Part shown: one piece after another, positions 32,515 to 41,450 of the stretch
Layout: each line of letters opens with the position of its first letter
Position numbering within the stretch: position 1 is the stretch's first letter
Assembly: GCA_036676455.1 (NCBI GenBank)
Contig: JAKFCW010000022.1
Location: 24,850 to 88,849 of the forward strand
Direction of reading: 5' to 3'
Length of the DNA stretch: 64,000 nt
Source of the DNA: UBA4093 sp036676455
Lineage (GTDB): Bacteria > Cyanobacteriota > Sericytochromatia > S15B-MN24 > UBA4093
Notes under the pieces: generated by a model
The model's database searches: none
What the model was told of the DNA's origin: nothing
The model's input: the letters and a program-made list of their open reading frames with translations, nothing else
Program-made: the position numbers and the translations under genes

Positions 32515-33456
32515 ATGAAGGGTTGGCAATTCACCACCACGGGAGAACCCCTGACACTGGTCGAGAAGCCGGATCCCAAGGCAGCGCCCGGCGAGGTGGT
32601 CATCGACGTCAAAGCGTCAGGGCTGTGCCACTCGGATGTGGGCGCCCTGGAGGACCCGGGTTGGCTGGAGATCATCACGACCCGCCCGGTCATCTTGGGC
32701 CACGAGATCGCCGGCGTCATCAGCGAGGTTGGTGAGGGAGTCTCCGGCTTCAAGGTGGGCGACCGGGTGGGCGTTTGCCCCAGCACTCCCACCTTGCCCG
32801 GATACGTCCGTGACGGGGGCTATGCCAACAAGACCACGGCCCGAGCCGAGGACATCGTCAAGATTCCCGACGGCGTTTCCTTCGAGCAAGCGGCTGCGGG
32901 AACCGACTCCGGCATGACCTCCCACCACGCGGTCATGGCCGCCGGCCAGGTCAAGGCCGGCATGAAGGTCGGCATCATCGGTCTGGGTGGGCTCGGACAG
33001 GTCGGCGCTCGGATCGCCGTCATTGCCGGCGCCGAGGTTTATGCTGCCGACGTCAGCGAGAAGGCTCGCGCCCTGGGCTCCGAGATCGGCGTGAAACAGG
33101 TCTTCACTGACGTCCGCGAGTTCCCGCAGGACCTCGACGTGATCGTCGACTTCGCCGGCTTCGGCACCACCACCGCGGGCGCCATCGAGGTCATCAAGCC
33201 GGGCGGCCGGGTCGTTCAGGTCGGCATGGGCCGCCTCGAAGCCACCATCAACACGCGCCTGCTCATCGTCAAGGCGGTCCAACTCGTGGGATCCGTCGGC
33301 GGGGACGTCCATGACGTCAAGGCCGTCTACGATCTCTATGCGTCCGGGAAACTGACGCCCCTCATCGTTCCGACGACCTTCGAAGCGATTCCGGCTGGCC
33401 TCGATCGCTTGCACGAGGGCGGAGTGACCGGGCGCCTCGTCGCCGTCATGAGCTAA
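32515..33456 (+). CDS. Zinc-type alcohol dehydrogenase lacking the structural zinc lobe
   Basis: 313 aa, medium-chain dehydrogenase/reductase family. Catalytic zinc ligands are visible as Cys in GLCHSDV (about residue 38) and HE in ILGHEIAGVISEVGEGV. The NAD-binding Rossmann motif is GIIGLGGLGQVGARIA. The four-cysteine structural-zinc loop usual near residues 90-115 is missing; that place reads VGVCPSTPTLPGYV. This explains the short length against about 340 for the family. It oxidises an alcohol or reduces an aldehyde with NAD(P); substrate unknown. AAGGAG lies eight bases before the ATG. Single gene with its own hairpin after the stop. Confidence 0.88.
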   Translation: MKGWQFTTTGEPLTLVEKPDPKAAPGEVVIDVKASGLCHSDVGALEDPGWLEIITTRPVILGHEIAGVISEVGEGVSGFKVGDRVGVCPSTPTLPGYVRDGGYANKTTARAEDIVKIPDGVSFEQAAAGTDSGMTSHHAVMAAGQVKAGMKVGIIGLGGLGQVGARIAVIAGAEVYAADVSEKARALGSEIGVKQVFTDVREFPQDLDVIVDFAGFGTTTAGAIEVIKPGGRVVQVGMGRLEATINTRLLIVKAVQLVGSVGGDVHDVKAVYDLYASGKLTPLIVPTTFEAIPAGLDRLHEGGVTGRLVAVMS

Positions 33457-33474
33457 TCCGCTTTAAGCACAACA

Positions 33475-33504
33475 GGGCCCCGTCCAAGGGATTGGACGGG
33501 GCCC
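33475..33504. terminator. Hairpin between convergent dehydrogenase and lipoprotein genes
   Basis: Thirteen perfect pairs: GGGCCCCGTCCAA (33475-33487) with TTGGACGGGGCCC (33492-33504), four-base loop. There is no T-run, so termination efficiency is uncertain. Confidence 0.6.
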
Positions 33505-33522
33505 TCACGCATGGTTCCAGGC

Positions 33523-33966
33523 CTAGGGCGATCGATAGCGAATCGCCAATCCCGAGAGCGTGAGACGAATCGAGCTCTTCGCATCCGGGGTCCAGAACTC
33601 GCTGGTCGAGACGTTGCCTTCCTGGTTGAAGCGCGTCGTGTCGGACTCCGAGCTTGCCGCGTCCGCATCGGTCGACTTTCCGGCCTTGATCGCGACCAGG
33701 GCATCGGCTCCCATGCGAGCGGCCTTGCCGCGCATCTCCGCGAGCACCGACTCGCGCGAACCGAACATGCCCTGGGTGGCCACGATGCGCCCCAGCACGA
33801 TGTACGGCGTGCGAGGGAGTCCTTCCTCGAAGACCTCGATGGCTTCACTCGTCCGGCGTGGGGCGAAGACCTCCTCGTGGTAGTACAGCTCCTCGGAGGT
33901 CGCCAGGAAGGCTCCGCATCCGGTCAATGAGACCAGACCAGCCAGGATGAGCAGATGTCGGACCAT
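33523..33966 (-). CDS. Lipoprotein with GADAlv-type domain
   Basis: 147 aa from ATG 33966 (AGGAGAG upstream). Lipobox at LVSLTGC. The body has YIVLGRIVATQGMFGSRESV and LAEMRGKAARMGADALVAIK, which resembles the YbjQ or DUF4156-like lipoproteins in which a helix ending GADA-x-V is conserved. Likely periplasmic. It starts 13 bases after the dnaE stop on the same strand, so it may be co-transcribed with dnaE; no functional link is evident. Confidence 0.75.
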   Translation of the reverse strand: MVRHLLILAGLVSLTGCGAFLATSEELYYHEEVFAPRRTSEAIEVFEEGLPRTPYIVLGRIVATQGMFGSRESVLAEMRGKAARMGADALVAIKAGKSTDADAASSESDTTRFNQEGNVSTSEFWTPDAKSSIRLTLSGLAIRYRSP

Positions 33967-33979
33967 GCGTGAGGCTCTC

Positions 33980-36900
33980 CTATACAAGCGTCAGCTGTGC
34001 TTCCGGAGCGTAGTAACGAAGGCGATCCAGGCCGATGAGGGCCGTCAGCGACGCCTCGAGTTCGGAGTTCCAGGTCACCCAGAACATGTCGCTCGCGACC
34101 ACCTGCTGGTTCTGCCCATCGAAGTGGAAGACCACGGAGGTCTCGCCCTGGTGGTTGCGCAGGGCCTCTGCGATCAGGACCAGCTGCTTGCCGGTGGCCG
34201 TGCCGGGAATCTGGATGTGCAGGCTCGGCATGGCCGCCAGCGGAGTGACCGAGCTGATCAGGATCTGCGGGCGTTCGTCGTTACCCGCCCACTTGCCCTT
34301 GATGAGGACCTTGGAGTCGTCATGCAGCAGGGCGGAGTACTCCTCGTAGGTGCGCGGGAAGGCGACGACGTCGACCGCGTCGGTGAAGTCCTCGAGCTTG
34401 CCGGCCATCATCATCGAGCCGGTCTTGGTCATCATGCGCCGGGTCTGGGTCAGCATGCCGCCCGCGACGACGTTCTTGATCTCCTGCTGGGAGGCGTTGA
34501 GCTGGGAGGCCGTGTGGGTGGTGTGCCATTCCAGCTTGACCGGTACCGTCGAGAGGGGATGCCCCGAGACGTAGAGGCCCAGGAGGTCCTTCTCCATGGC
34601 GAGCGCCTCCTCGTCGGGGAAGGGCTCGATGTCGGGAAGGCTGGGAGTCGCGATCGCCAGGGGTGCCGACGCCCCGCCAAACAGCGAGATCTGCCCGATG
34701 GCATCGTCCTTCTGCTTGCGGTGCGCCAGGTCCAGGGCCTCGTCCAGAGCAGCCAGTAGCTGGGCGCGGTGCCCCTCGAAGGTGTCGAAGGCGCCGCAGC
34801 GGATCAGGCTTTCGATGGCGCGCCGGTTGACGATCTTGAGGTCGACCTCGGCGCAGAACTCGTAGAGGTCCTTGAACTTTCCGTCCGTCTGCTTGGCACG
34901 CGCCTCGCAGATGGCCTCGATGGCCGCGATGCCGACGTTCTTGACGGCGCCCATGCCGAAGCGGATGCCCTCGTCGGTGACGGTGAAGTCGGCTCCCGAG
35001 TAGTTGACGTCGGGAGGCAGGACCTTGATGCCCATCCGCTTGCAGTCGTTGATGCAGAGGAGGATCTTGTCCTGCGAGCCCAGGAGGCTGCTCATCAGGG
35101 CGGCCATGTACTCGGCGGGATAGTGCGCCTTGAGGTAGGCCGTGTGGTAGGTGACGACCGCGTAGGCGGCGGTGTGGGCGCGGTTGAAGCAGTACTCCGA
35201 GAACTTCGTCATCTTGTCGAAGAGATCGTTGGCGATCTCGTCGGAGACTCCGTGCTTGCGCGTTCCGTCGAGGAAGATCTCGCGCTGCTTGTCCATCTCC
35301 TCCTTTTTCTTCTTGCCCATGGCGCGGCGGAGGAGGTCGGCCTGGCCGAGCGTGTAGCCCGCGAGCACCTGAGCGATCTGCATGATCTGCTCCTGGAAGA
35401 CCATGGTGCCGTAGGTGTCCTGGAGGATGGGGACCAGGTCGGGATGGTCGTACTCGATGGCTTTCTTGCCGTTCTTGCGGTCGACGTACTCGTCGACGTA
35501 GCCGCTCTGGATAGGACCGGGGCGGTAGAGCGCGAGGACGGCCGAGATGTCTTCGAAGTTTGTCGGCTGAAGGCGCTTGATCAGCTTCGTCATGCCCTCG
35601 GACTCGACCTGGAAGATGCCCACCGTCGCGCCAGAACGCATCAGCTCGTAGACCTTCGGGTCGGTGAAGTCCTGGGAGTTGAGGTCGTAATCGACGCCGT
35701 GGCGCTCCTTGATGTACTCGAGGGCCTTGGCCATCATCGTCAGGTTTCGCAGGCCCAGGAAGTCCATCTTGAGGAGGCCCATCATCTCGCAGTACTTGTA
35801 CTCGTACTGGGTCGAGATGCCCTCGTCGTCCTTGCCGACGCGCTGCAGCGGAACGGTCTCGGTCAGGGGATCGCGCGAGATGATGACGCCCGCGGCGTGA
35901 AGGGAGGTGTTACGGACGATGCCTTCGAGCTTCTTGCCGAGTTCGAGGATCTCGGCGACCTTCATGTCGCGTTCGGCTTCCTCGTAGAGCTCGGTGCCTT
36001 CCTTGGTGGCGTCCGCGAGGCTGATGCCGAGCTCTTCGGGGACCATCTTGGTCAGGCGGTTCGTGTCGTTGAAGTTGAGCTCGAGCACGCGGCCGACGTC
36101 CTTGATGGCGGCCTTGGCGCCCAGGGTGCCGTACGTGACGATCTGGGCGACCCGGTCGCGGCCGTACTTGCGGCCGACGTACTCGATCACCTCGCCGCGG
36201 CGGTCGATGCAGAAGTCGATATCGACGTCGGGCATGCTGACGCGCTCCGGATTGAGGAAGCGTTCGAAGAGCAGGTTGTACTTGACCGGGTCGATGTTGG
36301 TGATGCGCAGGCAGTAGGCGGCCAGCGAGCCTGCCGCCGAGCCGCGGCCAGGGCCGACCTGGATGCCGTTGGTCTTGGCGTAGTTGATGAAGTCCCAGAC
36401 GATCAAGAAGTACGCTGCGAAGCCCATCTGCTCGATGATGCCCAGCTCGAACCTCAGGCGCTGCTCGATCTCGGGGGTGATGGTCTCGTAGCGCTCCTTG
36501 AGGCCGTCCCACGCGAGCTTGCTGAGGTAGCTCTCGATGGTGTGGCCCGGCGGCACGTCGTAACGGGGCAGCATGGTGCGGCCGAAGTCCAGGATCAGGT
36601 TGCACTTCTGGGCTATCTCGAGGGTGTTCCAGAGCGCCTGTGGCGTGTCGCGGAAGACCTCGGCCATCTCCTGGGGCGACTTGAGGTAGAAGTCGGGGCC
36701 GTAGGCCATATGCCGGGTGGAATCCAGGAGGCTCTTGCCGGTCTGGATGCAAAGCAGGGCCTCGTGGGCGCGCATGTCCTCGGGGTTGGTGAAGTGGCTG
36801 TCGTTGGTGCCTGCCACCTTGATGCCCGTGCGTTCGGACAGCTCGAGAAGGGCCCGGTTGACCCGGTGCTGCTCGGCGAGGCCATGGTTTTGCAGCTCGA

Positions 36901-37465
36901 AGTAGAAGTCGTCGCCGAAGACCCGCTGGAACCAGCGCGCGGACTGCTCGGCCTCCTCGTAGCGTCCCTTCAGGATATGCTGGGGCAATTCGCCTCCCAG
37001 GCAGGCCGTGAGGGCGATGAGGCCCTCGGAGTGCTCTTCGAGCAGCTCCTTGTCGATCCGGGGCTTGTGGTAGAAGCCTTCGAGGTGGCCCTTGGAGACG
37101 AGCTTGATGAGGTTGCCGTAGCCCGTGCGGTTCTTGGCGAGCAGCACGAGGTGGTTGTAGGCCTTGCCTTCCTTGGGAGGAGTCTTGTCGAGGCGCGAGC
37201 CCGGTGCGACGTAGGCCTCGCAGCCAATCAGCGGCTTGATGCCGGCCTCCTTGGCCTTGCGGTAGAACTCGATCGCGCCGTACATGACGCCATGATCGGT
37301 CAGGGCCAGGGCGGGCATCTCGTACTTGGCCGCCCGCTTGACCAACTCGCCGATCCGGCTCGCTCCGTCGAGGAGGGAGTACTCGGAGTGGACGTGGCAG
37401 TGAACGAACTGCGGCTTGGACAAGGCTTTTCCCCCCGGCTTCCCTTCGACGACGCTTGGTACCAT
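33980..37465 (-). CDS. dnaE: DNA polymerase III alpha subunit
   Basis: About 1160 aa, the length of DnaE1-type replicative polymerases. N-terminal PHP domain with FVHCHVHSEYSLLDGASRI; palm catalytic block SMPDVDIDFCIDRRGEVIEY near residue 412 with two of the three metal-binding Asp; thumb and finger region with YCFNRAHTAAYAVVTYHTAY; C-terminal OB fold and tau-binding region. It synthesises the leading and lagging strands in the replisome. Two starts are possible: ATG 37465, or TTG 37423 behind GGGGGGAAAA, which would begin at the conserved KPQFVHCHVHSEYS; the extra 14 residues do not look conserved. Confidence 0.97.
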   Translation of the reverse strand: MVPSVVEGKPGGKALSKPQFVHCHVHSEYSLLDGASRIGELVKRAAKYEMPALALTDHGVMYGAIEFYRKAKEAGIKPLIGCEAYVAPGSRLDKTPPKEGKAYNHLVLLAKNRTGYGNLIKLVSKGHLEGFYHKPRIDKELLEEHSEGLIALTACLGGELPQHILKGRYEEAEQSARWFQRVFGDDFYFELQNHGLAEQHRVNRALLELSERTGIKVAGTNDSHFTNPEDMRAHEALLCIQTGKSLLDSTRHMAYGPDFYLKSPQEMAEVFRDTPQALWNTLEIAQKCNLILDFGRTMLPRYDVPPGHTIESYLSKLAWDGLKERYETITPEIEQRLRFELGIIEQMGFAAYFLIVWDFINYAKTNGIQVGPGRGSAAGSLAAYCLRITNIDPVKYNLLFERFLNPERVSMPDVDIDFCIDRRGEVIEYVGRKYGRDRVAQIVTYGTLGAKAAIKDVGRVLELNFNDTNRLTKMVPEELGISLADATKEGTELYEEAERDMKVAEILELGKKLEGIVRNTSLHAAGVIISRDPLTETVPLQRVGKDDEGISTQYEYKYCEMMGLLKMDFLGLRNLTMMAKALEYIKERHGVDYDLNSQDFTDPKVYELMRSGATVGIFQVESEGMTKLIKRLQPTNFEDISAVLALYRPGPIQSGYVDEYVDRKNGKKAIEYDHPDLVPILQDTYGTMVFQEQIMQIAQVLAGYTLGQADLLRRAMGKKKKEEMDKQREIFLDGTRKHGVSDEIANDLFDKMTKFSEYCFNRAHTAAYAVVTYHTAYLKAHYPAEYMAALMSSLLGSQDKILLCINDCKRMGIKVLPPDVNYSGADFTVTDEGIRFGMGAVKNVGIAAIEAICEARAKQTDGKFKDLYEFCAEVDLKIVNRRAIESLIRCGAFDTFEGHRAQLLAALDEALDLAHRKQKDDAIGQISLFGGASAPLAIATPSLPDIEPFPDEEALAMEKDLLGLYVSGHPLSTVPVKLEWHTTHTASQLNASQQEIKNVVAGGMLTQTRRMMTKTGSMMMAGKLEDFTDAVDVVAFPRTYEEYSALLHDDSKVLIKGKWAGNDERPQILISSVTPLAAMPSLHIQIPGTATGKQLVLIAEALRNHQGETSVVFHFDGQNQQVVASDMFWVTWNSELEASLTALIGLDRLRYYAPEAQLTLV

Positions 37466-37536
37466 CTTAGCACAGCCGATTGGGCTCTCTGAAGCCGTTC
37501 GGCGCGCCTTTCAGGCGCCGCGGGGCCCATCGAAAT

Positions 37537-37567
37537 CAAGCCCCCGTCCGGTTAGGGCGGGGGCTTG
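37537..37567 (-). terminator. Hairpin between CDF transporter and dnaE
   Basis: CAAGCCCCCG (37537-37546) pairs with CGGGGGCTTG (37558-37567), ten perfect pairs. It is downstream of the CDF stop on the minus strand; no clear U-run follows. Confidence 0.6.
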
Positions 37568-37585
37568 AAACAAGCGTTCGACGGG

Positions 37586-38527
37586 CTACCAGTTCAAGCG
37601 CTGGCACGCATCCAGGTTGCCGGTCTCGACCTGGATGGTCGCATGGTCGATGCGATACTCGTCGCGCAAGTCGTCCTGCAGGCGGCAGAGCACCTCCTGG
37701 CTAGATTCGACGTTGTCGACGACCACGTGGCAGGTCAGCGAGAACATCCCGGAGGTCACGGTCCAGATGTGCAGGTCGTGCACGGAGCGCACGCCGGGAC
37801 AAGAGAGGATTAGGGCCGAAACCTTGGACGGGTCGATATGCAAGGGCGTCGCCTGGATCAGGATATCGACCGACATGGTGACCAGTCCCCATGCGCTCCT
37901 CAAGATGAGCAGGCCCACCAGCGCGGAAACGAGCGGATCGGCGAGATACCAGCCGAAACGCCACATGAGCAAGCCCGCGACGATGGCAGCCAGCGAGCCC
38001 AGCGCGTCGCCGAGAACGTGGGCCAGGGCGCCCTTGACGTTGAGGCTGTCCTCGGAAGCGCGCGAGAGGATGAAGGCGCCAATGAGGTTGATGAACAAGC
38101 CGCCTGTGGCGATGATGAGCATCGGGACGCTGTCGACCTCCGGCGCGGAACCCAGGCGCTGGAAGGCTTCCCAGAAGATGCCCCCTGCCACGACGATCAG
38201 CGAGGCGCCGTTGATCAAGGTCGCCAGGATCTCGAAGCGGTAGTAGCCGTAGGACTTCGTGGGCGTCGGCGGGCGCGACGCAAGCCACATGGCTGCGAAG
38301 CTGAGCCCCAAGGCCGCCGCGTCCGTGAACATGTGGCCGGCATCCGCAAGCAGGGCCAAGCTGTTCGTCATCACGCCGCCGACGACTTCCGTTACCATGT
38401 ATAGGCTGGTGAGGATGAAGACCGTCAGCAGGGCCTTTTTCGATCCCTCGCGATGAACATGGTGGTGGTGATGATGATCATGATGGTGGTCATGGGCGTG
38501 ATCATGATCATGGGTGTCCGACATCAT
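37586..38527 (-). CDS. Cation diffusion facilitator (Zn/Co/Cd efflux)
   Basis: 313 aa. A histidine-rich cytosolic N-terminus (DHDHAHDHHHDHHHHHHVH) precedes six transmembrane helices. The metal site in helix II is LLADAGHMFTDAAAL (D-x3-D pattern with the family H) and helix V carries HVLGDALGSLAAI. The C-terminal cytoplasmic domain has VHDLHIWTVTSGMFSLTCHV, typical of ZitB/CzcD members. It exports Zn2+, Co2+ or Cd2+ in exchange for protons. ATG 38524 is an alternative start. Single gene, divergent from the TPR protein. Confidence 0.92.
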   Translation of the reverse strand: MMSDTHDHDHAHDHHHDHHHHHHVHREGSKKALLTVFILTSLYMVTEVVGGVMTNSLALLADAGHMFTDAAALGLSFAAMWLASRPPTPTKSYGYYRFEILATLINGASLIVVAGGIFWEAFQRLGSAPEVDSVPMLIIATGGLFINLIGAFILSRASEDSLNVKGALAHVLGDALGSLAAIVAGLLMWRFGWYLADPLVSALVGLLILRSAWGLVTMSVDILIQATPLHIDPSKVSALILSCPGVRSVHDLHIWTVTSGMFSLTCHVVVDNVESSQEVLCRLQDDLRDEYRIDHATIQVETGNLDACQRLNW

Positions 38528-38596
38528 GGAATCTGCTTTCTAGTGGATCGGAGCAACGCTTCGACATCAAGACAAGTAAGTAATCTAGTTAATCAT

Positions 38597-38607
38597 TAAC
38601 CTGGTTA
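38597..38607. promoter_or_regulatory. TAACCTGGTTA inverted repeat in divergent intergenic region
   Basis: TAACC-T-GGTTA within an AT-rich patch between the divergent CDF and TPR genes. The same 11-mer occurs at 30364-30374, a one-base variant at 30380-30390, and GGTTAACC lies inside the apbC promoter spacer. A regulator site is possible. Confidence 0.35.
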
Positions 38608-38742
38608 TTGTTTTCCCTGGGTAAGGATTCACCCACCGCACGCAGGGAATCCTTCCGCAACGACGAGACCGATCTCCCGAACTGGCGTTCACATCGTCAT
38701 TCTACACCGGGGTCGTGCCGCAAGGGACCTCATACGGGCATA

Positions 38743-40806
38743 ATGCCCTCAGAGGAGGGCTCGATCACGGACGCCAGGGATGGTCAACGCGCTTACAAAG
38801 AAGGTCGCTTCGCCGATGCCGTGCGCCACCTGGCGGCAGCGACGCTGGCTTCGCCTGCCGATCCTGCCCTCTCCTTGATGCTGGCGCGCGCCTGTGAACG
38901 CGTCGGCTGGGCGGATGTCGCCTGGTGCATGTTCGACCGCGTCGCAGAGCAGGCCAAGGAGCCCGAGTCGGTCGCACTTGCCAAACAAGGAAAGGCCGCC
39001 CTGGCGCCGCCTCGAGGCCTCGACGCCACGCTGCTGGCCGCCGGCGTGGTGGATCCCGTCCGGATGGCCCAGGCCCGCAGCGAGGCGCGCGAGGGGGAGA
39101 CGGGCCTGGACTGGCTGATTCGCCAGGATGCCTGCTCCTTCGACCGCGTCGTCGCGGCCATGATGCCCGGAGCCTCGTTCCCGCTGGTCCGCCCACCAAA
39201 GGAGCGCTTGGGTATGCGTCTTCTAGGCGATCGCCGCATCTCTCAAGGCGACTTGAAGCGCGCCTTGAGCCTCCAGGCGCAACAGCACCAGCCGCTGGGA
39301 TCCCTGCTGGTCGCGGAGTTCGGGCTTTCCGCGGCCGTCTTGCAGGCGACGCTCGCGGCGATGCCTCGCTTGCACCCTGCGCTGGGAGGCGCAGACAACC
39401 CGGAGGCCCTGCTGATGCGCTGGGGAGCCTTGCGACGCGAGCACTGGGAAGCCCAGAAAAGCCATGGAAACAAGGCCTTCGAGGTCCTGGTCGCCAGTGG
39501 GCAAGTGCTGGCCTCCAACGTCAGGCGCGCCGACACCTACCGGAAGGCGAAGCTTCGGCTCTTGTCGGAGGGCCGCTTCCGGCTCGGGGAGATCCTGGTT
39601 TCGCAGGGGGTCATCGACCGCGAGACGCTGGCCAAGGCGCTGGCCTGGCAGGTCGACCAGCCCTATCGGCTCGGCGAGCTGCTGATCCGGCATCGCCTGG
39701 CTAGCGCAGAGCGGGTCCTGGACGGCCTGCGCGAGCAGGCGCGCCGCTACGACGACGCGGTCGAAAGCATGCTTCCTCCCGTGGAGGTTCCGGCTCCTCC
39801 GGCTCCGGCGATCGCCCCGGATCCCCCGCCTCCGTCTCGTCGCAGGCTCCTCCTCGCCGGCCTCGCCGTGCTGGCCGTCGTGGGCGCGCTCGCTTTTGCT
39901 AGCCGCTACACCCGAGGGGATTTCTCATGGCTCTCCGCATTCAACCGCGACAGCGATCCCCCCTCGCGCTTCGGGCCCGGAGTGGCGCAGCTGCTTGGCG
40001 GCAGTCAGGCCTCGGGGCCTCGCCGCGAGCGGGGGACGGCTTTCGACCCATTGGACCTGCCGGATGCGGAGCTTTCCGGCAAGCCCCTCGGAGGTGCTGT
40101 TGGCGGCGAGATGCTCGGTGACGGCATGGTCGGGGCACGAACGGGTGAGGGCTTCGTGGGAAGCCGGGTTGGCGAGGGCTTCGTCGGCTCGGCACTACCG
40201 GCCGAGGGCATGGCCGGGTCCGTCACCTCGCAGAGCGGCTTCGAGCCCGTCGGAAAGCCAAGCGAGGAGCAGCCGGTCGGCTCGGCTGGCGTCAAGGACT
40301 CCGTGCGGTACGCCGAGCAATCGCCTAGCGGCACCCGGCGCGGCGAAACCAGCCGGGAGGGTGAGCTGCGCGCACTCGAGCGCGTCCGCTATCCGATGCA
40401 AGCCGAGCGGCAGGTGGGCGGCTTGCCTTCCGGCGCGCAGACCGGAACCATGCAGGCTCCGTCGGAGGCGCAGCACCGCCTGCAGGAGCCGATTGGTCTC
40501 GCTCGTCAGCTCGACGGCAGCCCCGCGGAGGGCATCCAGGTGCGTAGGGAGACGGCGATTTTTCGCTTGCGGTTGGGCCGCTCACTTTTCGAGCGCAAGG
40601 ATTCCGCCTCGGCGCGCGAGGAGTTCTTGTCGGCCATTGCGCTGGACCCGGTGCTCTCGCCTCCGCATTATTACCTGGGCCGGATCGCCGAGGAGCGAGG
40701 CGATCACGAGCTGGCCGCAAAGTGGTACCAGAGCTACCTCTCGCGGGCAACGGAAGGCGAAAACTCGGACGAGGTCCGGGACCGCCTGGCACGGCTGGCC
40801 AACTAA
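38743..40806 (+). CDS. TPR protein with GspE/MshE N-terminal-like repeats
   Basis: 687 aa from ATG 38743; an in-frame start 45 codons earlier encodes unlikely sequence. N-terminal TPR-like helices (DGQRAYKEGRFADAVRHLAA), then two or three copies of the T2SSE_N/MshEN-like fold: RLGMRLLGDRRISQGDLKRAL...QPLGSLLVAEFGLS and RLGEILVSQGVIDRETLAKAL...YRLGELLIRHRLAS. A transmembrane helix (about 377-396) follows. Then comes a Gly/Pro/Ser-rich part with tandem GEGFVGS, and a C-terminal TPR (LFERKDSASAREEFLSAIAL). MshEN folds bind c-di-GMP in secretion ATPases, but here there is no ATPase. Perhaps a scaffold or c-di-GMP-binding membrane protein. Confidence 0.7.
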   Translation: MPSEEGSITDARDGQRAYKEGRFADAVRHLAAATLASPADPALSLMLARACERVGWADVAWCMFDRVAEQAKEPESVALAKQGKAALAPPRGLDATLLAAGVVDPVRMAQARSEAREGETGLDWLIRQDACSFDRVVAAMMPGASFPLVRPPKERLGMRLLGDRRISQGDLKRALSLQAQQHQPLGSLLVAEFGLSAAVLQATLAAMPRLHPALGGADNPEALLMRWGALRREHWEAQKSHGNKAFEVLVASGQVLASNVRRADTYRKAKLRLLSEGRFRLGEILVSQGVIDRETLAKALAWQVDQPYRLGELLIRHRLASAERVLDGLREQARRYDDAVESMLPPVEVPAPPAPAIAPDPPPPSRRRLLLAGLAVLAVVGALAFASRYTRGDFSWLSAFNRDSDPPSRFGPGVAQLLGGSQASGPRRERGTAFDPLDLPDAELSGKPLGGAVGGEMLGDGMVGARTGEGFVGSRVGEGFVGSALPAEGMAGSVTSQSGFEPVGKPSEEQPVGSAGVKDSVRYAEQSPSGTRRGETSREGELRALERVRYPMQAERQVGGLPSGAQTGTMQAPSEAQHRLQEPIGLARQLDGSPAEGIQVRRETAIFRLRLGRSLFERKDSASAREEFLSAIALDPVLSPPHYYLGRIAEERGDHELAAKWYQSYLSRATEGENSDEVRDRLARLAN

Positions 40807-40846
40807 TGCCTGGGAAACGTTTGATTAAGAAGTCGCCGAAAAGGGC

Positions 40847-40875
40847 TTTCTTCCTTGCTCGGCTTGTGGTACACT
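40847..40875 (+). promoter_or_regulatory. Probable rpsT promoter
   Basis: TTTCTT (40847-40852), 17-base spacer, TACACT (40870-40875), about 40 bases before the rpsT start. The -10 is fair and the -35 weak. Confidence 0.4.
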
Positions 40876-40915
40876 GGCAACTTGCAAATGCCACCTGAGA
40901 GGAGGTGAAAAACAC

Positions 40916-41191
40916 ATGGCGAAGCGTATCAAGTCCGGTATCAAGCGGGTTCAGATTGCCGAGCGTAATCGGCTGCGTAACGTTGCGGTGAAGTCGGAGG
41001 TCAAGACCCGATTCAAGCGCGTTCACGAGGCAATGAAGACCGAGGATCAGGCTCAGACCGTTGAGTCCCTCACCAAGGCGATCAGCACCATCGATCGCGC
41101 GGTCCGCAAGGGGATCATCCACCCCAACACCGCTGCCCGCCGCAAGTCGCGGTTGGTCAAGGCGGTCAACGCAGCGACTGCTAACGCCTAG
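40916..41191 (+). CDS. rpsT: 30S ribosomal protein S20
   Basis: 91 aa, usual length for S20. Begins MAKRIKSGIKRVQIAERNRL and contains VKTRFKRVHEAM, IDRAVRKGIIHPNTAARRKS and RLVKAVN, the conserved three-helix bundle that binds 16S rRNA in the body of the small subunit. GAGGAGGTG lies seven to ten bases before the ATG. Monocistronic: own promoter in front and a strong terminator after. S20 commonly controls its own translation, but no such signal is evident here. Confidence 0.97.
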   Translation: MAKRIKSGIKRVQIAERNRLRNVAVKSEVKTRFKRVHEAMKTEDQAQTVESLTKAISTIDRAVRKGIIHPNTAARRKSRLVKAVNAATANA

Positions 41192-41275
41192 TTCCCGAGC
41201 CGGTTGCAGCGCTCAGCGACGCTGAACGCAAGCAACGGCCTCGATAAAGGCTTTTCCAAGTTTATAGTTCCGCAC

Positions 41276-41315
41276 AAGGACCTGCGCCCTCTCAGGCAGG
41301 TCCTTGATGCTGTTT
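41276..41315 (+). terminator. rpsT terminator
   Basis: AAGGACCTGC (41276-41285) pairs perfectly with GCAGGTCCTT (41296-41305) around a ten-base loop, followed by GATGCTGTTT. Confidence 0.75.
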
Positions 41316-41450
41316 AGGGGCATGCTGCCTTTCCGGAAGTTATTCCATTCTTAACTAAACCTTACCTTTTTCTTTACCGTCTTGGCGCGGCGGGCCCCGA
41401 TAACCCTCTTAACACGATCTTTTCAAGCTTTGCTCCAGAAGGAGGACGGG

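Noticed and set aside
32289..32735. Plus-strand 148-codon frame before and into the alcohol dehydrogenase
   Set aside because: It overlaps the dehydrogenase in another frame and is Arg/Gly/His-rich, with no ribosome site.
34769..37492. Very long open frame (907 codons) antisense to dnaE
   Set aside because: High GC makes stop codons rare on the opposite strand; the sequence is low-complexity Val/Leu/Asp/Glu-rich and mirrors dnaE codons. dnaE is certain.
38455..38525. Repeated CAT/ATG-rich stretch as a tandem repeat element
   Set aside because: It encodes the histidine-rich metal-binding N-terminus of the CDF transporter.
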